A DNA stretch of 64,000 bases from Treponema sp. UBA4267 (GTDB lineage Bacteria; Spirochaetota; Spirochaetia; Treponematales; Treponemataceae), in assembly GCA_002395155.1 (NCBI GenBank), contig DGWD01000031.1, positions 25,115 through 89,114 on the forward strand, written 5' to 3'. The translations under genes and the position numbers were made by a program. The notes below the pieces were generated by a model, which had not been told where the DNA came from, made no database searches, and worked only from the letters and a program-made list of their open reading frames with translations. Below, piece after piece: positions 43,035 to 52,235 of this stretch (position 1 is the first letter of the stretch; every line of letters begins with the position of its first letter).

Positions 43035-43445
43035 ATGGCTTTACGAATTGATGACATTTCAATTAATACAATTATAGGTCATGGTTCTGCAATTTCTGGT
43101 GATATTAAAGTAAACGGCTTTGTTCGTATTGATGGTGATATTGACGGAAATCTTGAAACAGACGGAAATGTTATAATCGGTGAAAATGCCCGTATACGTG
43201 GGGACGTAAAAGCAAAATCAATTATAATCGGTGGAATAATCATTGGTAACATTCAGGCAAACGAAGGTGCTAAAGTTCTTCCAGAATCAATTGTAATTGG
43301 TGATATAATTTCTCACAAAGTTCAGATAGACGAAACAGCTCTTTTTCATGGTCATTGTATATCTATCAAAGATGATCTTGAATTCAACAAGAGTTCTGAA
43401 GAATATCTGCAATCAAGAGCAATAAAGGCAAAGGTTTCTCTTTAA
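43035..43445 (+). CDS. Bactofilin
   Basis: The 136-residue product contains an uninterrupted right-handed beta-helix of bactofilin type (HGSAISGDIKVNGFVRIDGD, then GNLETDGNVIIGE and repeats to about residue 110) with short flexible ends. Bactofilins polymerise into cytoskeletal filaments without nucleotide. It lies between the M23 peptidase and a YaaR-like gene, with one-base overlap (TAATG) downstream. Expected role: scaffold for peptidoglycan shaping at the inner membrane. Confidence 0.93.
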   Translation: MALRIDDISINTIIGHGSAISGDIKVNGFVRIDGDIDGNLETDGNVIIGENARIRGDVKAKSIIIGGIIIGNIQANEGAKVLPESIVIGDIISHKVQIDETALFHGHCISIKDDLEFNKSSEEYLQSRAIKAKVSL

Positions 43446-44035
43446 TGGCAGAAATTGACTCTTTAGGTACAAATTATCATTACGCAGGAGTTCAAGCTTC
43501 CAGTAACGAAGCTATTAAAAGAAATCAAAAAAAAGAAGAAATCTCTAAAACCAGAAAATCTAAATTTGCAGATTTTCTGAAAACAGAAAAAGAGACCCAA
43601 CCGCAATTTTCTGTAATTGGCCTGCCTCCAGAAATTGCACAAATGACAATTGACGAGGCAGCCATTTATTTGAAAGATGCAGTGGATTTAGCTGGAAACG
43701 ATTTATCTGAAGAGGTAACCAACGAAAACATCCAGAAATTCAAAACTGCGGTTAGTCAATTCATTACTTTTGTAGTGAACAACAATTTTGAAGTTTCATC
43801 TCGTCGAAAAAAAAATCGATTAGGAAAAGATCTTATTGTTCCATCCCGAACAAATTTCTTTTCAAATTATTCTTTGCCACCTCACAAGGTTGACCCAAAA
43901 TATCAAATTAATATCATCAATAAAAAACTTGATGAATTAACACAGGCAACCCTACAGGGAAACATTAATAATTTGAAAATTCTTGCTCAAGTGGATGAAA
44001 TAAAAGGTTTAATTGTCGACTTGATGAGTTCTTAA
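43445..44035 (+). CDS. YaaR family protein (DUF327)
   Basis: The 196-residue, mostly helical product has the DUF327 pattern: FADFLKTEKE near residue 40 and the closing YQINIINKKLDELTQATLQG, then ILAQVDEIKGLIVDLM. The family occurs beside holB and yaaT in Firmicutes and in spirochetes. The function is unclear. It overlaps the bactofilin stop by one base and is followed by the YaaT-like gene, so it belongs to the cell-shape operon. Confidence 0.75.
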   Translation: MAEIDSLGTNYHYAGVQASSNEAIKRNQKKEEISKTRKSKFADFLKTEKETQPQFSVIGLPPEIAQMTIDEAAIYLKDAVDLAGNDLSEEVTNENIQKFKTAVSQFITFVVNNNFEVSSRRKKNRLGKDLIVPSRTNFFSNYSLPPHKVDPKYQINIINKKLDELTQATLQGNINNLKILAQVDEIKGLIVDLMSS

Positions 44036-44056
44036 AACGTGAGGTATAATTTTATT

Positions 44057-44974
44057 ATGAGTGATATTTTTGAATCTGATATTGAAGAAGAGGAAAATCT
44101 TGCTTCTCTTGAAGATAATGATATAAAAATGGACCAGGGAGAAAACCTGGTTTTCGATTATCCTCTTTATCATTTAAAACTCGAATACTCAAGCGAAACA
44201 ATTTATGCTAAGGCTCCAAACAAAACCGAACTTGCACCAGGTGATTACGTCATCACTCCTACCCGCTATGGAAAGGATATGGCAAAAGTTTTGGGTACCG
44301 TAAAAAAGCCTTTAGGTATTAAACAAGCAGATATTGTTACAATTGACCGTAAAGCCAATGAAGCAGATATGAAAAAGCGTCAGGACTTAATCAAAAAAGA
44401 AAAAGATGCTTTTCCTATTTTTAAAGAAAAGGTTGCCTACCATAAACTTGATATGAAACTGGTAGAAACTCATTTTCTTTTTGATGAACCAAAGGCCCTC
44501 TTTTTCTTTAGTTCTGATAATCGTGTAGATTTCCGTGAATTAGTAAAAGATTTAGTTTCAATTTTTAAAATGAGAATTGAACTGCGTCAGATTGGAGTAC
44601 GTGATGAATCTAGAATAACTGGGGGACTTGGTGTTTGCGGAAGACCATTCTGCTGTCATGGAGTTTCAGATAAATTAAGACCAGTTTCTATTAAAATGGC
44701 AAAAGACCAGAATCTTTCTTTAAACTCAATGAAAATTTCTGGCCAGTGCGGAAGACTTCTCTGCTGTCTTTCTTACGAATATGACTGGTACAACGAAGCT
44801 CGTAAAAACCTTCCAAATGAAGGAATCAGACTTAATTATGATGGAACAGAATTCCGTATTACAGAAGTAAACCCTCTTACTTCTATGGTAAAGATGATGG
44901 GTGAAGATGGTCGTCTTCTTGAAGTAAATGCAAAACGCTTTTACAAAGATAACAATCGTTGGAAGATAAATTAA
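44057..44974 (+). CDS. PSP1/YaaT domain protein
   Basis: The PSP1 C-terminal domain is clear from RIELRQIGVRDESRITGGLG and the cysteine-rich CGRPFCCHG, then GQCGRLLCCLSYEY. YaaT in Bacillus forms a complex (Y-complex) that modulates RNase Y and phosphorelay. A role in RNA processing is inferred. The ATG at 44057 is used; the GTG at 44039 would overlap the GAGGT site that serves the ATG. Confidence 0.88.
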   Translation: MSDIFESDIEEEENLASLEDNDIKMDQGENLVFDYPLYHLKLEYSSETIYAKAPNKTELAPGDYVITPTRYGKDMAKVLGTVKKPLGIKQADIVTIDRKANEADMKKRQDLIKKEKDAFPIFKEKVAYHKLDMKLVETHFLFDEPKALFFFSSDNRVDFRELVKDLVSIFKMRIELRQIGVRDESRITGGLGVCGRPFCCHGVSDKLRPVSIKMAKDQNLSLNSMKISGQCGRLLCCLSYEYDWYNEARKNLPNEGIRLNYDGTEFRITEVNPLTSMVKMMGEDGRLLEVNAKRFYKDNNRWKIN

Positions 44975-45042
44975 ATATAACAACAATTTATAGAAATAGA
45001 TTTTATTTTTAAATCTTATTAAAATATAATAGAAGTTAAACT

Positions 45043-45780
45043 ATGATTTACATTAAGAGATGGATTGAATATTACGATGGTATTTTTTCTGCTGATGAAA
45101 AAAAAGTCAGATTTTTTTGCAAACTTGCAGAAGAATTTCCTGAAAAACAAAAGTTTCTAAGTATTGAATGTGGAACGGGAAACCTTTCCTTAAAGCTTGC
45201 CCCAGAATATGATATCACAGACACAGATACTCAATCAGAATTTGTTTCAATTGTAAAAGATAGAACACTTAATCTTGAAAAACCATTCCCAATTTTTAAT
45301 TTAAATCCAAAAGACATTGGAAAATATTTGGGTAAGAATTTTTATAACATAATCTTTTCGCTTAATTACAGAATTCTTTTTACTGATAACGAAGGAAATA
45401 TCGTACAACTTTTAAAAGACTGTAATGGACTTCTTACAAAAGGCGGTTATTTTGCAATTGAAATTCTAACCCCACCTGTATTTAATTCTGAACAGAACGT
45501 AATCGAATTACCAAGACAATTTAATATTCGTTCCACATTGTTTACCTATATCACAAAAACACAAACTCCAAATGTTTGTAAAATTACTCAAACACTAAAA
45601 ACTTCCAGTGGAAAAATAATAGAAGAAGTAATTGATGAACCTATCTGTTTTATTTCAAAAGAAAGAATGGAAGAAATTTCCAAGGAAGCAGGTTATTCCT
45701 CAATCACTTTCTATCACGACTATGATTTTAACCCTCCAATGGAAAAAGCAACGCGATTTCTCTGTCTGTTGAAGAAGTAA
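45043..45780 (+). CDS. Class I SAM-dependent methyltransferase
   Basis: Motif I FLSIECGTGNLSLKLAPEYD shows the glycine-rich SAM-binding loop, and YFAIEILTPP is the later strand of the Rossmann fold. No substrate-specific motif is recognised. It has no strong ribosome-binding site; a TATAAT lies 12 bases before the ATG. It lies upstream of proS, 25 bases away. Confidence 0.75.
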   Translation: MIYIKRWIEYYDGIFSADEKKVRFFCKLAEEFPEKQKFLSIECGTGNLSLKLAPEYDITDTDTQSEFVSIVKDRTLNLEKPFPIFNLNPKDIGKYLGKNFYNIIFSLNYRILFTDNEGNIVQLLKDCNGLLTKGGYFAIEILTPPVFNSEQNVIELPRQFNIRSTLFTYITKTQTPNVCKITQTLKTSSGKIIEEVIDEPICFISKERMEEISKEAGYSSITFYHDYDFNPPMEKATRFLCLLKK

Positions 45781-45805
45781 TTCATTTACATTAAAATATT
45801 CCTCT

Positions 45806-47617
45806 ATGAAAGCTAGTAAATCAATTATTTGGACACTGCGCGATGCTCCAAACGACGCAGTAATTGCAAGCCATCAACTTATGATGCGCTCTGGTATGAT
45901 TCGTAAACTTGGAAACGGTCTTTATGCTTACATGCCACTCGGCTACCGTTCTTTAATGAAAGTTCAGAAAATAATCCGTGAAGAACTGGATAAAGCAGGT
46001 CTTCTTGAAATAAAACCGACAGTAATTCAGCCAGGTGATCTTTGGCGTGAATCTGGACGCTGGGACAAAATGTCTGGAGAAATGCTGACAGCACAAAACC
46101 GTCAGGGACAGGATATGGTTGTTTCTCCAACAGCAGAAGAGGCCTTTACAGCACTTGTAAGAGAAGGAATTTCTTCATACAAACAGTTGCCTTTTACCCT
46201 CTATCAGATTAATACAAAATATCGTGATGAAATTCGCCCTCGTTATGGTGTAATGCGTGGTCGTGAATTTACAATGATGGATGCTTATTCCTTCGACAAA
46301 GACCAGGCTGATCTGGACGCATCTTACGACAATGTTGCAGTCGCTTATCACCGTATTTTCAAACGCATGGGACTTAAAACAATTTCAGTAAAAGCTGATA
46401 CAGGTTCTATGGGTGGTTCTGGTTCAGAAGAATTCATGGTTGAAAGTCCAGTTGGTGATGATACACTTCTTCTTTGCCCAAACTGTTCTTACGCCGCAAA
46501 CGTAGAAAAAGCAGCATGTCAGAAAGAAGTTCCTCTTGATAGCAATGGTAAACCACAGGTTAAAACAGATTTACCTGTTGAAGAAGTTGCAACACCAAAT
46601 GTATTCAGCATTGAAGACATGGAAAAATTCTTTAATGCAAAATCTACAACCTTCCTTAAGGCTCTGATTTACAAGGTATATAACTGCGGAATCGACCTTT
46701 CTAAAAACGATTTCTACAAAAATGCGGAAAAAGTAACAGAAGGTGGTGTTACATACATCCCAGAAACATATTTCTGTGTTTTAATTCGTGGTGATTTGGA
46801 TGTAAACGAAACAAAACTCGCAGCAGTTCTTAAAGCTTCTGGTGCAGAACTTGCAAATGAAGAAGATGTATTAAAATATTCTGGTGCACCTCATGGATTT
46901 GTTGGTCCAATCGGAATTAAGATTCCTGTTTTGGCAGATGATTCAACAATCGATATGCATGACTGTATAGCCGGAAGCGGAAAAGAAGGATTCCACATCA
47001 AACACGTTGAACCAGGCCGCGATTTCACTCCATTTATGACAGCAGATGTTCGTACTTGTAAAGAAGGAGATAAATGTCCTGATTGTGGTGGAAGTTTCTA
47101 CATGAAAAAAGGAAACGAACTTGGACACATCTTCAAGCTTGGAACAAAATATACAAAATCAATGAATGTAACTTATCTTGATATGAGCGGAAAGCCTGTT
47201 ACACCACTTATGGGTTGTTACGGAATTGGTGTAGACAGAACTCTTGCTTCAATCATTGAAGGACATCACGATGATAAGGGAATTCAGTGGCCAATGTCAG
47301 TAGCTCCTTATCAGGTTTCAATTGTTCCTATTCAGTACAAGGGACAGATGCAGGAAGTTGCAGACAAACTTTATGATGAACTTACAAAAGCTGGAGTAGA
47401 AGTATTCCTTGACGACAGAAATGAACGCCCTGGAGTTAAATTTGCCGATTCAGAACTTATTGGTTTCCCAGTAAGAATTGTTGTTGGTGATAAAAATCTT
47501 CCAAACGTTGAAGTTAAAGTTCGTACAGCTGAAAATGCAGAACTTGTTCCAGTTGAAGAAGCAGCTAAAAAAGTTGCTGATTTTGTAAAAGCTGAAATGG
47601 ATAAATTAAACGCATAA
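45806..47617 (+). CDS. proS: Prolyl-tRNA synthetase, bacterial type
   Basis: The class II core begins GLYAYMPLGYRSLMKVQKII with motif 2 RPRYGVMRGREFTMMDAYSF and motif 3 GCYGIGVDRTLASI. Between motifs 2 and 3 lies the editing insertion (about residues 230-400), which contains CPNC and CPDCGG pairs. A C-terminal anticodon-binding domain ends the 603 residues. Such bacterial-type enzymes with the editing insertion deacylate Ala-tRNA-Pro. No ribosome-binding site is obvious; a TAAAAT is nine bases upstream. Confidence 0.96.
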   Translation: MKASKSIIWTLRDAPNDAVIASHQLMMRSGMIRKLGNGLYAYMPLGYRSLMKVQKIIREELDKAGLLEIKPTVIQPGDLWRESGRWDKMSGEMLTAQNRQGQDMVVSPTAEEAFTALVREGISSYKQLPFTLYQINTKYRDEIRPRYGVMRGREFTMMDAYSFDKDQADLDASYDNVAVAYHRIFKRMGLKTISVKADTGSMGGSGSEEFMVESPVGDDTLLLCPNCSYAANVEKAACQKEVPLDSNGKPQVKTDLPVEEVATPNVFSIEDMEKFFNAKSTTFLKALIYKVYNCGIDLSKNDFYKNAEKVTEGGVTYIPETYFCVLIRGDLDVNETKLAAVLKASGAELANEEDVLKYSGAPHGFVGPIGIKIPVLADDSTIDMHDCIAGSGKEGFHIKHVEPGRDFTPFMTADVRTCKEGDKCPDCGGSFYMKKGNELGHIFKLGTKYTKSMNVTYLDMSGKPVTPLMGCYGIGVDRTLASIIEGHHDDKGIQWPMSVAPYQVSIVPIQYKGQMQEVADKLYDELTKAGVEVFLDDRNERPGVKFADSELIGFPVRIVVGDKNLPNVEVKVRTAENAELVPVEEAAKKVADFVKAEMDKLNA

Positions 47618-47618
47618 A

Positions 47619-48701
47619 ATGAAAAAAATACTTTTATCACTTTTATTAATAAATCTTTCGGTATTAGTATTTGCTCTCCCAGGTTTTAATTCTTTTATTC
47701 AGGATAAAGCCGGAGAGTTTGTTTACTATAAAGATTCTTCTTTTGCACGCGAATCATACATAGGCCTGCTTTCTTACGATGCAAATACCTTTCAGATTCG
47801 CTATTACGCCCCTGCAAATTCCACTAATGGAGAAAAGATTGTTGCCTGCCTTTTTACAATTGAACCAGGAACAGACACCTTTAATATGACAGGCGAAAAC
47901 GTAATTATTGCAGACTATAATGATAAAGAAGATATAGAAATTGTAAATTACATGCACGACTTACTTTACGAACTTTCTGCAAGGAGAATTAATGTCGGTT
48001 CTCTTCATCCAAAAACTGAAGGCTATATAAACAATACAAGCCTTACAGATAATGGTCTTAAAGTAAAAAATAATTACCCCCAGTTCGGTGGTGATGTAGT
48101 AATGTTTTACGATTGTATGATTCCTTTCTTCAATTTAAAAAGGATTGAGGATCATAAAGGAAAAGCAATTTTTGAATGCGTAGAGATTGGAAAAATTTCT
48201 TCTGCAGAAGACAAACTTTTTGACCGCTATGTAAAAATACCAGAGGTTGGAAAAGTTAAAATTAATTCTGTAAAACCTAAAAAACAAGAATCTTTCGATG
48301 CTGTAATTGGTAATCAAAAAATCAAGTTGGATTCTTCATGGGTGGCAAAAATGTCTAACATGTGGGTTCAAAATGATGATGCCATAATCACAATGGTAAC
48401 TTACGACACACCTGCTGCTCCAGACTATTACAATGAATATTCAATTTTAAGAAGTTTATTGGAAAGTAAAGATGACTACTACATCACACTTGATAAATGT
48501 GACGTTATTTTTGATAAAAAAAACATGCGTATTTATTCTGAACAATACCTTGCAAATGCAGGAAAAATTTACTACGGAATTAAATACTTAACTCTTAATT
48601 CAAACAAACAGTACGACTATTTATCTTTTGCCGCATTAAAAGCGACTTATTTAATTAAACGCTCTTATTACGACAAAATCATTAAATCTTATTCTAATTA
48701 A
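47619..48701 (+). CDS. Exported protein of unknown function
   Basis: A signal peptide (residues 1-19, ending VFALP) precedes about 340 residues rich in Tyr, Asn and beta strands (SYIGLLSYDANTFQIRYYAP). It starts one base after the proS stop and has no ribosome-binding site, so translation is probably coupled. Its 3' end overlaps the GerMN gene tail-to-tail by 4 bases. I do not recognise the family. Confidence 0.65.
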   Translation: MKKILLSLLLINLSVLVFALPGFNSFIQDKAGEFVYYKDSSFARESYIGLLSYDANTFQIRYYAPANSTNGEKIVACLFTIEPGTDTFNMTGENVIIADYNDKEDIEIVNYMHDLLYELSARRINVGSLHPKTEGYINNTSLTDNGLKVKNNYPQFGGDVVMFYDCMIPFFNLKRIEDHKGKAIFECVEIGKISSAEDKLFDRYVKIPEVGKVKINSVKPKKQESFDAVIGNQKIKLDSSWVAKMSNMWVQNDDAIITMVTYDTPAAPDYYNEYSILRSLLESKDDYYITLDKCDVIFDKKNMRIYSEQYLANAGKIYYGIKYLTLNSNKQYDYLSFAALKATYLIKRSYYDKIIKSYSN

Positions 48702-49546
48702 AAGCTATTCTTGGAGAGTGGAGAACCAATCCACTGTCCTTCCTCTCCAAGATATTCTTTCTTCTGACCATCAATCAAAATTTGAACACTATTAACAGTA
48801 GAAAATGCTGTCGCAGTATAAACAATCTGTTCCAAAGAATGAATCTTACCTTCTACGCCAAATTCATTAATTTCCAAAGCCTCATTAAAATTAAGATAGG
48901 CAACCCCATTTTGAACTTTTGCACTTAAAAGTTTTGTTCCTTTTGGAATTACAGTCATACAGTTCTTTTCAGCCGATTTTGTTGTATCAGGTCCCTGTAA
49001 AAGCAGGTTGATGGAGTTTGTAAGTGGAGAATCGTTTTTGTTAACTGTACGCTTAATTACCTTACGAACTACAGAACCGTCCCCATCAATTAAAACAAAA
49101 CATAATTGAATTTCTGAAGTTTTTGGAGCAGTTGCTTCTGGTTTACTTTCTTTTGGAGCTTCTTTTTTCTCTGGTTTTTGTTCAACTTTTTCTGTTGTAG
49201 TTTTTTCTTCAGGTTTTACTTCTTCCTGTACTGGGCTGTCAATTTTTTCTGTAACAGTTTCTATTGTGTCCTCATTATCAGACTCAATTTTTATAGTTAC
49301 TTCTTCATTTTTTAGAGGAATAGTTTGATTTGTTTTTTGACTTGTAACTTCATGTTTTTCGATTACTGCTGGAGTAGTTCCAAACACTCTGTCAAAAAAT
49401 GCCGTTTCTTTTAAGTTAGAAAAAATCTGATCTTTTTTTACTAAAAATACAATTGCTATTACCAAAAGGCCGAGTACTACACAAGCAGCAGTAAACATGC
49501 CTCCATTATTTTTTTTCTTTGATGTTTTTGATTTCTTTTGTGCCAT
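48698..49546 (-). CDS. GerMN domain membrane protein
   Basis: The N-terminus has a lysine-rich cytoplasmic stretch (AQKKSKTSKKKNN), one membrane helix (about 20-38), a 120-residue low-complexity Glu/Lys/Pro linker, and then a GerMN domain (about 150-275; VAYLNFNEALE and EQIVYTATAFSTVNSVQILI). GerMN domains occur in spore-germination and envelope proteins and may bind peptidoglycan-linked partners. The ATG at 49546 is chosen because the upstream frame (to 49762) runs through a large palindromic element and has no coding character. Confidence 0.82.
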   Translation of the reverse strand: MAQKKSKTSKKKNNGGMFTAACVVLGLLVIAIVFLVKKDQIFSNLKETAFFDRVFGTTPAVIEKHEVTSQKTNQTIPLKNEEVTIKIESDNEDTIETVTEKIDSPVQEEVKPEEKTTTEKVEQKPEKKEAPKESKPEATAPKTSEIQLCFVLIDGDGSVVRKVIKRTVNKNDSPLTNSINLLLQGPDTTKSAEKNCMTVIPKGTKLLSAKVQNGVAYLNFNEALEINEFGVEGKIHSLEQIVYTATAFSTVNSVQILIDGQKKEYLGEEGQWIGSPLSKNSF

Positions 49547-49630
49547 ATCTAAATTATCGGCAATTAAAATGAAGTTTTTAGACTTTTTATGATAAAGATA
49601 AAGCCCGTCCCCGTCAGTGGCGTTTGAATG

Positions 49631-49784
49631 TAAAAAAATAAACCACGGGAGTGAATTGGGACTACAGACTGCATCTGGACGCTGCCGAGCATTTTTTCGA
49701 AGAAAAAAGCGCAGTGCGATTCCATTTACGTCCAGCCCGCAGGCTGATAGGACCATATTCACGGTAGTGGTTTATTTTTTTTAA
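49631..49784. repeat. Long imperfect inverted-repeat (cruciform) element
   Basis: The 154-bp stretch between GerMN and nfnB folds on itself. The outer arms are TAAAAAAATAAACCAC (49631-49646) and GTGGTTTATTTTTTTTA (49767-49783). The middle arms pair around 49665-49681 and 49729-49746 (CAGACTGCATCTGGACG against CAGCCTGCGGGCTGGACG). The core is TTTTTTC/GAAAAAA with a GAA loop (49692-49708). It is more GC-rich than its surroundings, begins 12 bases after the nfnB stop, and has no coding frame. It may be a MITE-like element or a stabilising RNA hairpin. Confidence 0.75.
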
Positions 49785-49795
49785 GGTTTAAACAC

Positions 49796-51271
49796 CTATT
49801 TAGCTAAATATTCATTTATTGCAGCAGCGGCTTTTCTACCTTCACCCATAGCAAGGATTACTGTTGCGGCACCAAGTACGATGTCTCCACCAGCCCAAAC
49901 CTTAGCATGTGAAGTAGCCTGTTTTTCATCAACTGTGATATGGCCCTTCTGATCTGCATTTAAACCTGGAGTTGTTTTTACCAGCAATGGATTTGAACCG
50001 TTACCAAGAGCAACAATTACTGCATCGCATTCAACATCGTGTTCAGACCCCTTGATTGCAACTGGAGAACGACGGCCAGATTCATCAGGTTCGCCTAATT
50101 CATAAGAAAGACAGCGAACTCCACAAACCTTTCCTTCTTCATTTCCAAGTACTTCTACAGGATTTTCGAGGAAGCGGAAGTTTACACCTTCTTCTTCAGC
50201 ATGAGCAATTTCTTCCAAACGAGCAGGCATTTCTGCACGTGTACGGCGGTAAACAATATCAACCTGTTCTGCACCAAGGCGGAAAGCCATACGAGCAGCA
50301 TCCATTGCAACGTTACCAGCACCACAAACAACTACATGTTTAGCTTCATAAATTGGAGTTGCTGCATGTTCCTTATCATAACCCTTCATAAGATTTGCAC
50401 GAGTAAGATATTCGTTTGCAGAGAAAACACCAATGTAGTTTTCGCCAGGAATGTTTAAGAATTTTGGAAGACCTGCACCAGTTCCAACAAATGCAGCATC
50501 AAATCCTTTTTCGTTCAAAAGCTGTTCCAAAGTATTTGTACGACCAACAAGGAAGTTCAATTCAAACTTAACGCCAATCTTTTTGAGGTTGGCAATTTCA
50601 TCCTGAACAATAGCCTTAGGAAGACGGAATTCAGGAATACCGTACATCATTACACCACCAGCCTTGTGGAATGCCTCAAAAATTGTTACATCGTGACCTG
50701 CACGAGCACAATCTGCTGCAACTGTAAGACCAGCAGGACCTGCACCAATAATTGCAACTTTCTTTCCTGTAGCAGGAGCAATCTGTGGTGTTGTAACCTG
50801 ATTATTTTCTCTTTCCCAGTCAGCTACGAAACGTTCAAGACGTCCAATAGAAACTGCCTTTTCTGGGCTCTTCCAGATTTTACCAACTGTACATTTTCCC
50901 TGACACTGTTTTTCCTGAGGACAAACACGTCCACAAATTGCAGGAAGCAAGCTTGTTTCTTTAATAATATCAACAGCTTTTTTGAATTCGCCGTTTGCAA
51001 TTTCCTTGATAAAGCCTGGAATATTGATATTTACAGGACAACCTTCCATACAGAAAGGCTTACCACACTGTAAACAACGGTTAGCTTCTACAATTGCCTG
51101 ATGTGCACTATATCCAAGTGCAACTTCTGCCATTTCTCTTTTACGAGTATTTGGATCGCGAGTTGGCATTTCCATCTGAGGAATTGCATTTCTATCCTTT
51201 GGAGTAAGTTTACCGTTTGCCTTAATCAAATCTTGTATTTTTTTATACTGTTCTTCTACATCGATTGCCAT
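49796..51271 (-). CDS. nfnB: NfnB-like NADPH-binding flavoprotein (GltA-like large subunit)
   Basis: N-terminal cysteines (C66, C69, C74, C78 and C113, C117, C123, C127) hold two [4Fe-4S] clusters, followed by two Rossmann domains: FAD at IGAGPAGLTVAADCA and NADPH near VVCGAGNVAMDAARMA. Genome tools usually call this glutamate synthase small subunit. No large GltB is nearby, and the gene is preceded by an NfnA-type partner 18 bases upstream, so the pair more likely forms NADH-dependent ferredoxin:NADP oxidoreductase, an electron-bifurcating enzyme. Residue-level proof of bifurcation is not visible. Confidence 0.85.
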   Translation of the reverse strand: MAIDVEEQYKKIQDLIKANGKLTPKDRNAIPQMEMPTRDPNTRKREMAEVALGYSAHQAIVEANRCLQCGKPFCMEGCPVNINIPGFIKEIANGEFKKAVDIIKETSLLPAICGRVCPQEKQCQGKCTVGKIWKSPEKAVSIGRLERFVADWERENNQVTTPQIAPATGKKVAIIGAGPAGLTVAADCARAGHDVTIFEAFHKAGGVMMYGIPEFRLPKAIVQDEIANLKKIGVKFELNFLVGRTNTLEQLLNEKGFDAAFVGTGAGLPKFLNIPGENYIGVFSANEYLTRANLMKGYDKEHAATPIYEAKHVVVCGAGNVAMDAARMAFRLGAEQVDIVYRRTRAEMPARLEEIAHAEEEGVNFRFLENPVEVLGNEEGKVCGVRCLSYELGEPDESGRRSPVAIKGSEHDVECDAVIVALGNGSNPLLVKTTPGLNADQKGHITVDEKQATSHAKVWAGGDIVLGAATVILAMGEGRKAAAAINEYLAK

Positions 51272-51289
51272 TTTATGCTCCTTGTTGAC

Positions 51290-52144
51290 CTATTTAGCTA
51301 AGGCATCTGCCTGAGCCATCATGCGGCACTTGTGGTCATCGGCCTGTTCACGAGCCTTGAATGACTTCATACGCATCATCATATTGTCCCAGTCAACCTG
51401 GTGTGCATCAAATTCTGGACCATCAACACATACAAACTTTGTTTTTCCACCAACAGAAACACGGCATCCACCACACATACCAGTTCCATCAATCATAATT
51501 GTATTTAATGAAACAGTTGTTTTGATACCGTACTCTTTTGTTGTCATTGCAACAAACTTCATCATAATTGGAGGACCAATTGCAATTACTTCGGCAGGAG
51601 GACACTGACTTTCACACATTTCTTTTACAGGAACAGTTGAAACCCCCTTACGACCAGCAGATCCATCATCAGTCATAATTATAACTTCATCTGCAATTGC
51701 TCTCATTTCCTTTTCATAAATGATTAAATCTTTATTGCGGGCACAAAGAACCATAACAACTTTGTTACCAGCTGCTTTATGTGCCTGTACGATTGGGTAA
51801 CAAGGAGCTACACCAAATCCACCGCCAACAATTAAAACTGGACGATCATATTTTTTAATTTCAGAAGGATTTCCTAAAGGTCCCAAAAGGGCTGGAAGAC
51901 TATCGCCCTCATTCATCAAAGATAATTTGAATGTAGATGCACCAACTGGCTGGAATGCCAATGCAATCCAACCTTCATCTGCATTTCCGTCTGCTATTGT
52001 TAATGGAATTCTTTCGCCGTATTCTTCATCAACCTGAACGATGACAAACTGACCGGCCTTGCGGTTACGAGCGATTTCGGGTGCAGCGACTCTCATATAG
52101 AATACGCCAGCCGAAAGCTGTTTCTTCTCTAAGATTTTAAACAT
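51290..52144 (-). CDS. nfnA: NfnA-like FAD/NAD-binding subunit
   Basis: The 284-residue product is a dihydroorotate-dehydrogenase electron-transfer-type reductase: FAD domain RIPLTIADGN, NAD domain LIVGGGFGVAPCYPI, and a C-terminal [2Fe-2S] motif CxxC...C at C224, C227 and C239 (GTGMCGGCRVSVGGK), with three Cys and a nearby Asp as in NfnA. It is directly followed by NfnB. Together they would pass electrons between NADH, reduced ferredoxin and NADP in the cytoplasm. AGGAGC precedes the start. Confidence 0.85.
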   Translation of the reverse strand: MFKILEKKQLSAGVFYMRVAAPEIARNRKAGQFVIVQVDEEYGERIPLTIADGNADEGWIALAFQPVGASTFKLSLMNEGDSLPALLGPLGNPSEIKKYDRPVLIVGGGFGVAPCYPIVQAHKAAGNKVVMVLCARNKDLIIYEKEMRAIADEVIIMTDDGSAGRKGVSTVPVKEMCESQCPPAEVIAIGPPIMMKFVAMTTKEYGIKTTVSLNTIMIDGTGMCGGCRVSVGGKTKFVCVDGPEFDAHQVDWDNMMMRMKSFKAREQADDHKCRMMAQADALAK

Positions 52145-52164
52145 TGAAATTTGCTCCTAACCTC

Positions 52165-52193
52165 ATTTTATAATATTGTAAGAAGTGGGTCAA
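52165..52193 (-). promoter_or_regulatory. Candidate promoter of nfnAB
   Basis: Minus strand TTGACC (52193-52188), 17-base spacer, TAAAAT (52170-52165). A start near 52158 would give a short leader with the AGGAGC ribosome-binding site. Confidence 0.5.
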
Positions 52194-52235
52194 TGAAGCA
52201 GTTTTTTATGATCAAGAATGAGTAAATCTAAATTT

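Noticed and set aside
49547..49762. N-terminal extension of the GerMN protein
   Set aside because: The extra residues come from the palindromic element; the MAQKKSK start precedes the only membrane helix.
49796..51271. Glutamate synthase small subunit
   Set aside because: No GltB is nearby and an NfnA-type partner is coupled; NfnB is the better call, though not proven.
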